A DNA stretch of 6,201 nucleotides, from assembly GCA_910588125.1 (NCBI GenBank), contig CAJUPI010000106.1, positions 1 through 6,201 of the forward strand. The letters are read 5' to 3'. The first letter of the stretch is position 1, and the number at the start of each line of letters is the position of its first letter. A program made the position numbers and the translations under genes. Shown here piece after piece: positions 6,023 through 6,201 of this stretch. The notes under the pieces were generated by a model. That model ran no database searches, was not told where the DNA came from, and saw nothing but the letters and a program-made list of their open reading frames with translations. Source of the DNA: an uncultured Lachnospiraceae bacterium (lineage in GTDB: Bacteria > Bacillota > Clostridia > Lachnospirales > Lachnospiraceae).

Positions 6023-6059
6023 GAGTGATTTCGCGGATTGATGTAGAAATCATTACTCT
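6022..6059. promoter_or_regulatory. Dyad just upstream of the lipoprotein promoter
   Basis: TGATTTC (6026-6032) is an exact inverted repeat of GAAATCA (6046-6052), flanked by AGAG and CTCT with a 3-nt offset. It abuts the -35 box of the minus-strand promoter. The position suits an operator for an activator or repressor, but no regulator gene is visible and it may be fortuitous. Confidence 0.25.
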
Positions 6060-6103
6060 TTACGCTGAGCAATGTCATTGAGTTAATTTTCTTAGAAGGT
6101 AAA

Positions 6104-6201
6104 GTACGCCAGGGAAAAAGGAGCGGGAAGCGGCGGGGAATGGTCGGCTGCTTTTTCCGGTTTCGGGATCAAGAATTCCTAAAATCCCTGATTTTTGCGA
6201 G
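6104..6201 (+). repeat. Large palindromic element 3, left half only (cut by window end)
   Basis: The blocks of elements 1 and 2 appear in the same order and spacing: GTACGCC (6104-6110), a purine-rich left outer arm of about 50 nt (6108-6158), GGTTTCGGGAT (6159-6169) and a 27-nt left inner arm (6172-6198) ending in TTTTTGC, followed by GAG at the window edge. Arm sequences differ from those of elements 1 and 2. A local GGAAAAA/TTTTTCC repeat (6113-6119/6152-6158) mirrors that in element 2. The complementary right half is expected outside the window. It lies upstream of the lipoprotein promoter, in the same orientation as element 1. Confidence 0.8.

Overview
The window looks like part of a Gram-positive, anaerobic gut-type Firmicute chromosome, most likely Lachnospiraceae or a near relative (inference). 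The reasons are strong AGGAGG-type ribosome binding sites, a fused flavodoxin/2[4Fe-4S] ferredoxin of the EFR1 type, an FMN-dependent alpha-hydroxy-acid dehydrogenase with a Cys-rich N-terminus, and moderately G+C-rich codon use. No phage, plasmid, rRNA or tRNA gene is visible.

Layout. (1) Positions 2-2110 (+) hold the 3' part of a large SF1 (UPF1/Dna2-like) helicase ending in a restriction-endonuclease-like domain; its N-terminus lies upstream of the window. (2) Positions 2111-2788 contain no credible gene but hold two very large imperfect palindromes of about 260 and 245 bp, in opposite orientations. (3) A good sigma-A type promoter at 2789-2817 precedes a same-strand run of four genes: a 96-residue protein of unknown function, an EFR1-type flavodoxin/ferredoxin, an acylphosphatase, and an FMN-dependent alpha-hydroxy-acid dehydrogenase. 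(4) On the minus strand, convergent with that run and with only 5 bp between stop codons, is a 194-residue putative lipoprotein with its own promoter. (5) From 6104 to the end of the window is the left half of a third palindromic element.

How the genes work together. The four-gene run has a redox flavour: an electron carrier (FMN plus two Fe-S clusters), an FMN-dependent 2-hydroxy-acid oxidising enzyme and a small acyl-phosphate hydrolase. Spacing suggests co-transcription, but a shared pathway is only inferred.

Most unusual feature. The three palindromic elements belong to one family. Short blocks are conserved at fixed places: GTACGCC at one end, GGTTTCGGGAT, a 52-bp core with the loop motif CTCGCTTCGCTC, AAATCCCTGCAAATG, and GGCTGG at the other end. 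The long arms between the blocks differ in sequence from copy to copy, yet in each complete copy they are almost perfectly self-complementary. The fold is therefore conserved while the arm sequence is not. I do not recognise this as a named family, and I consider it the best candidate here for an undescribed element or structured RNA.
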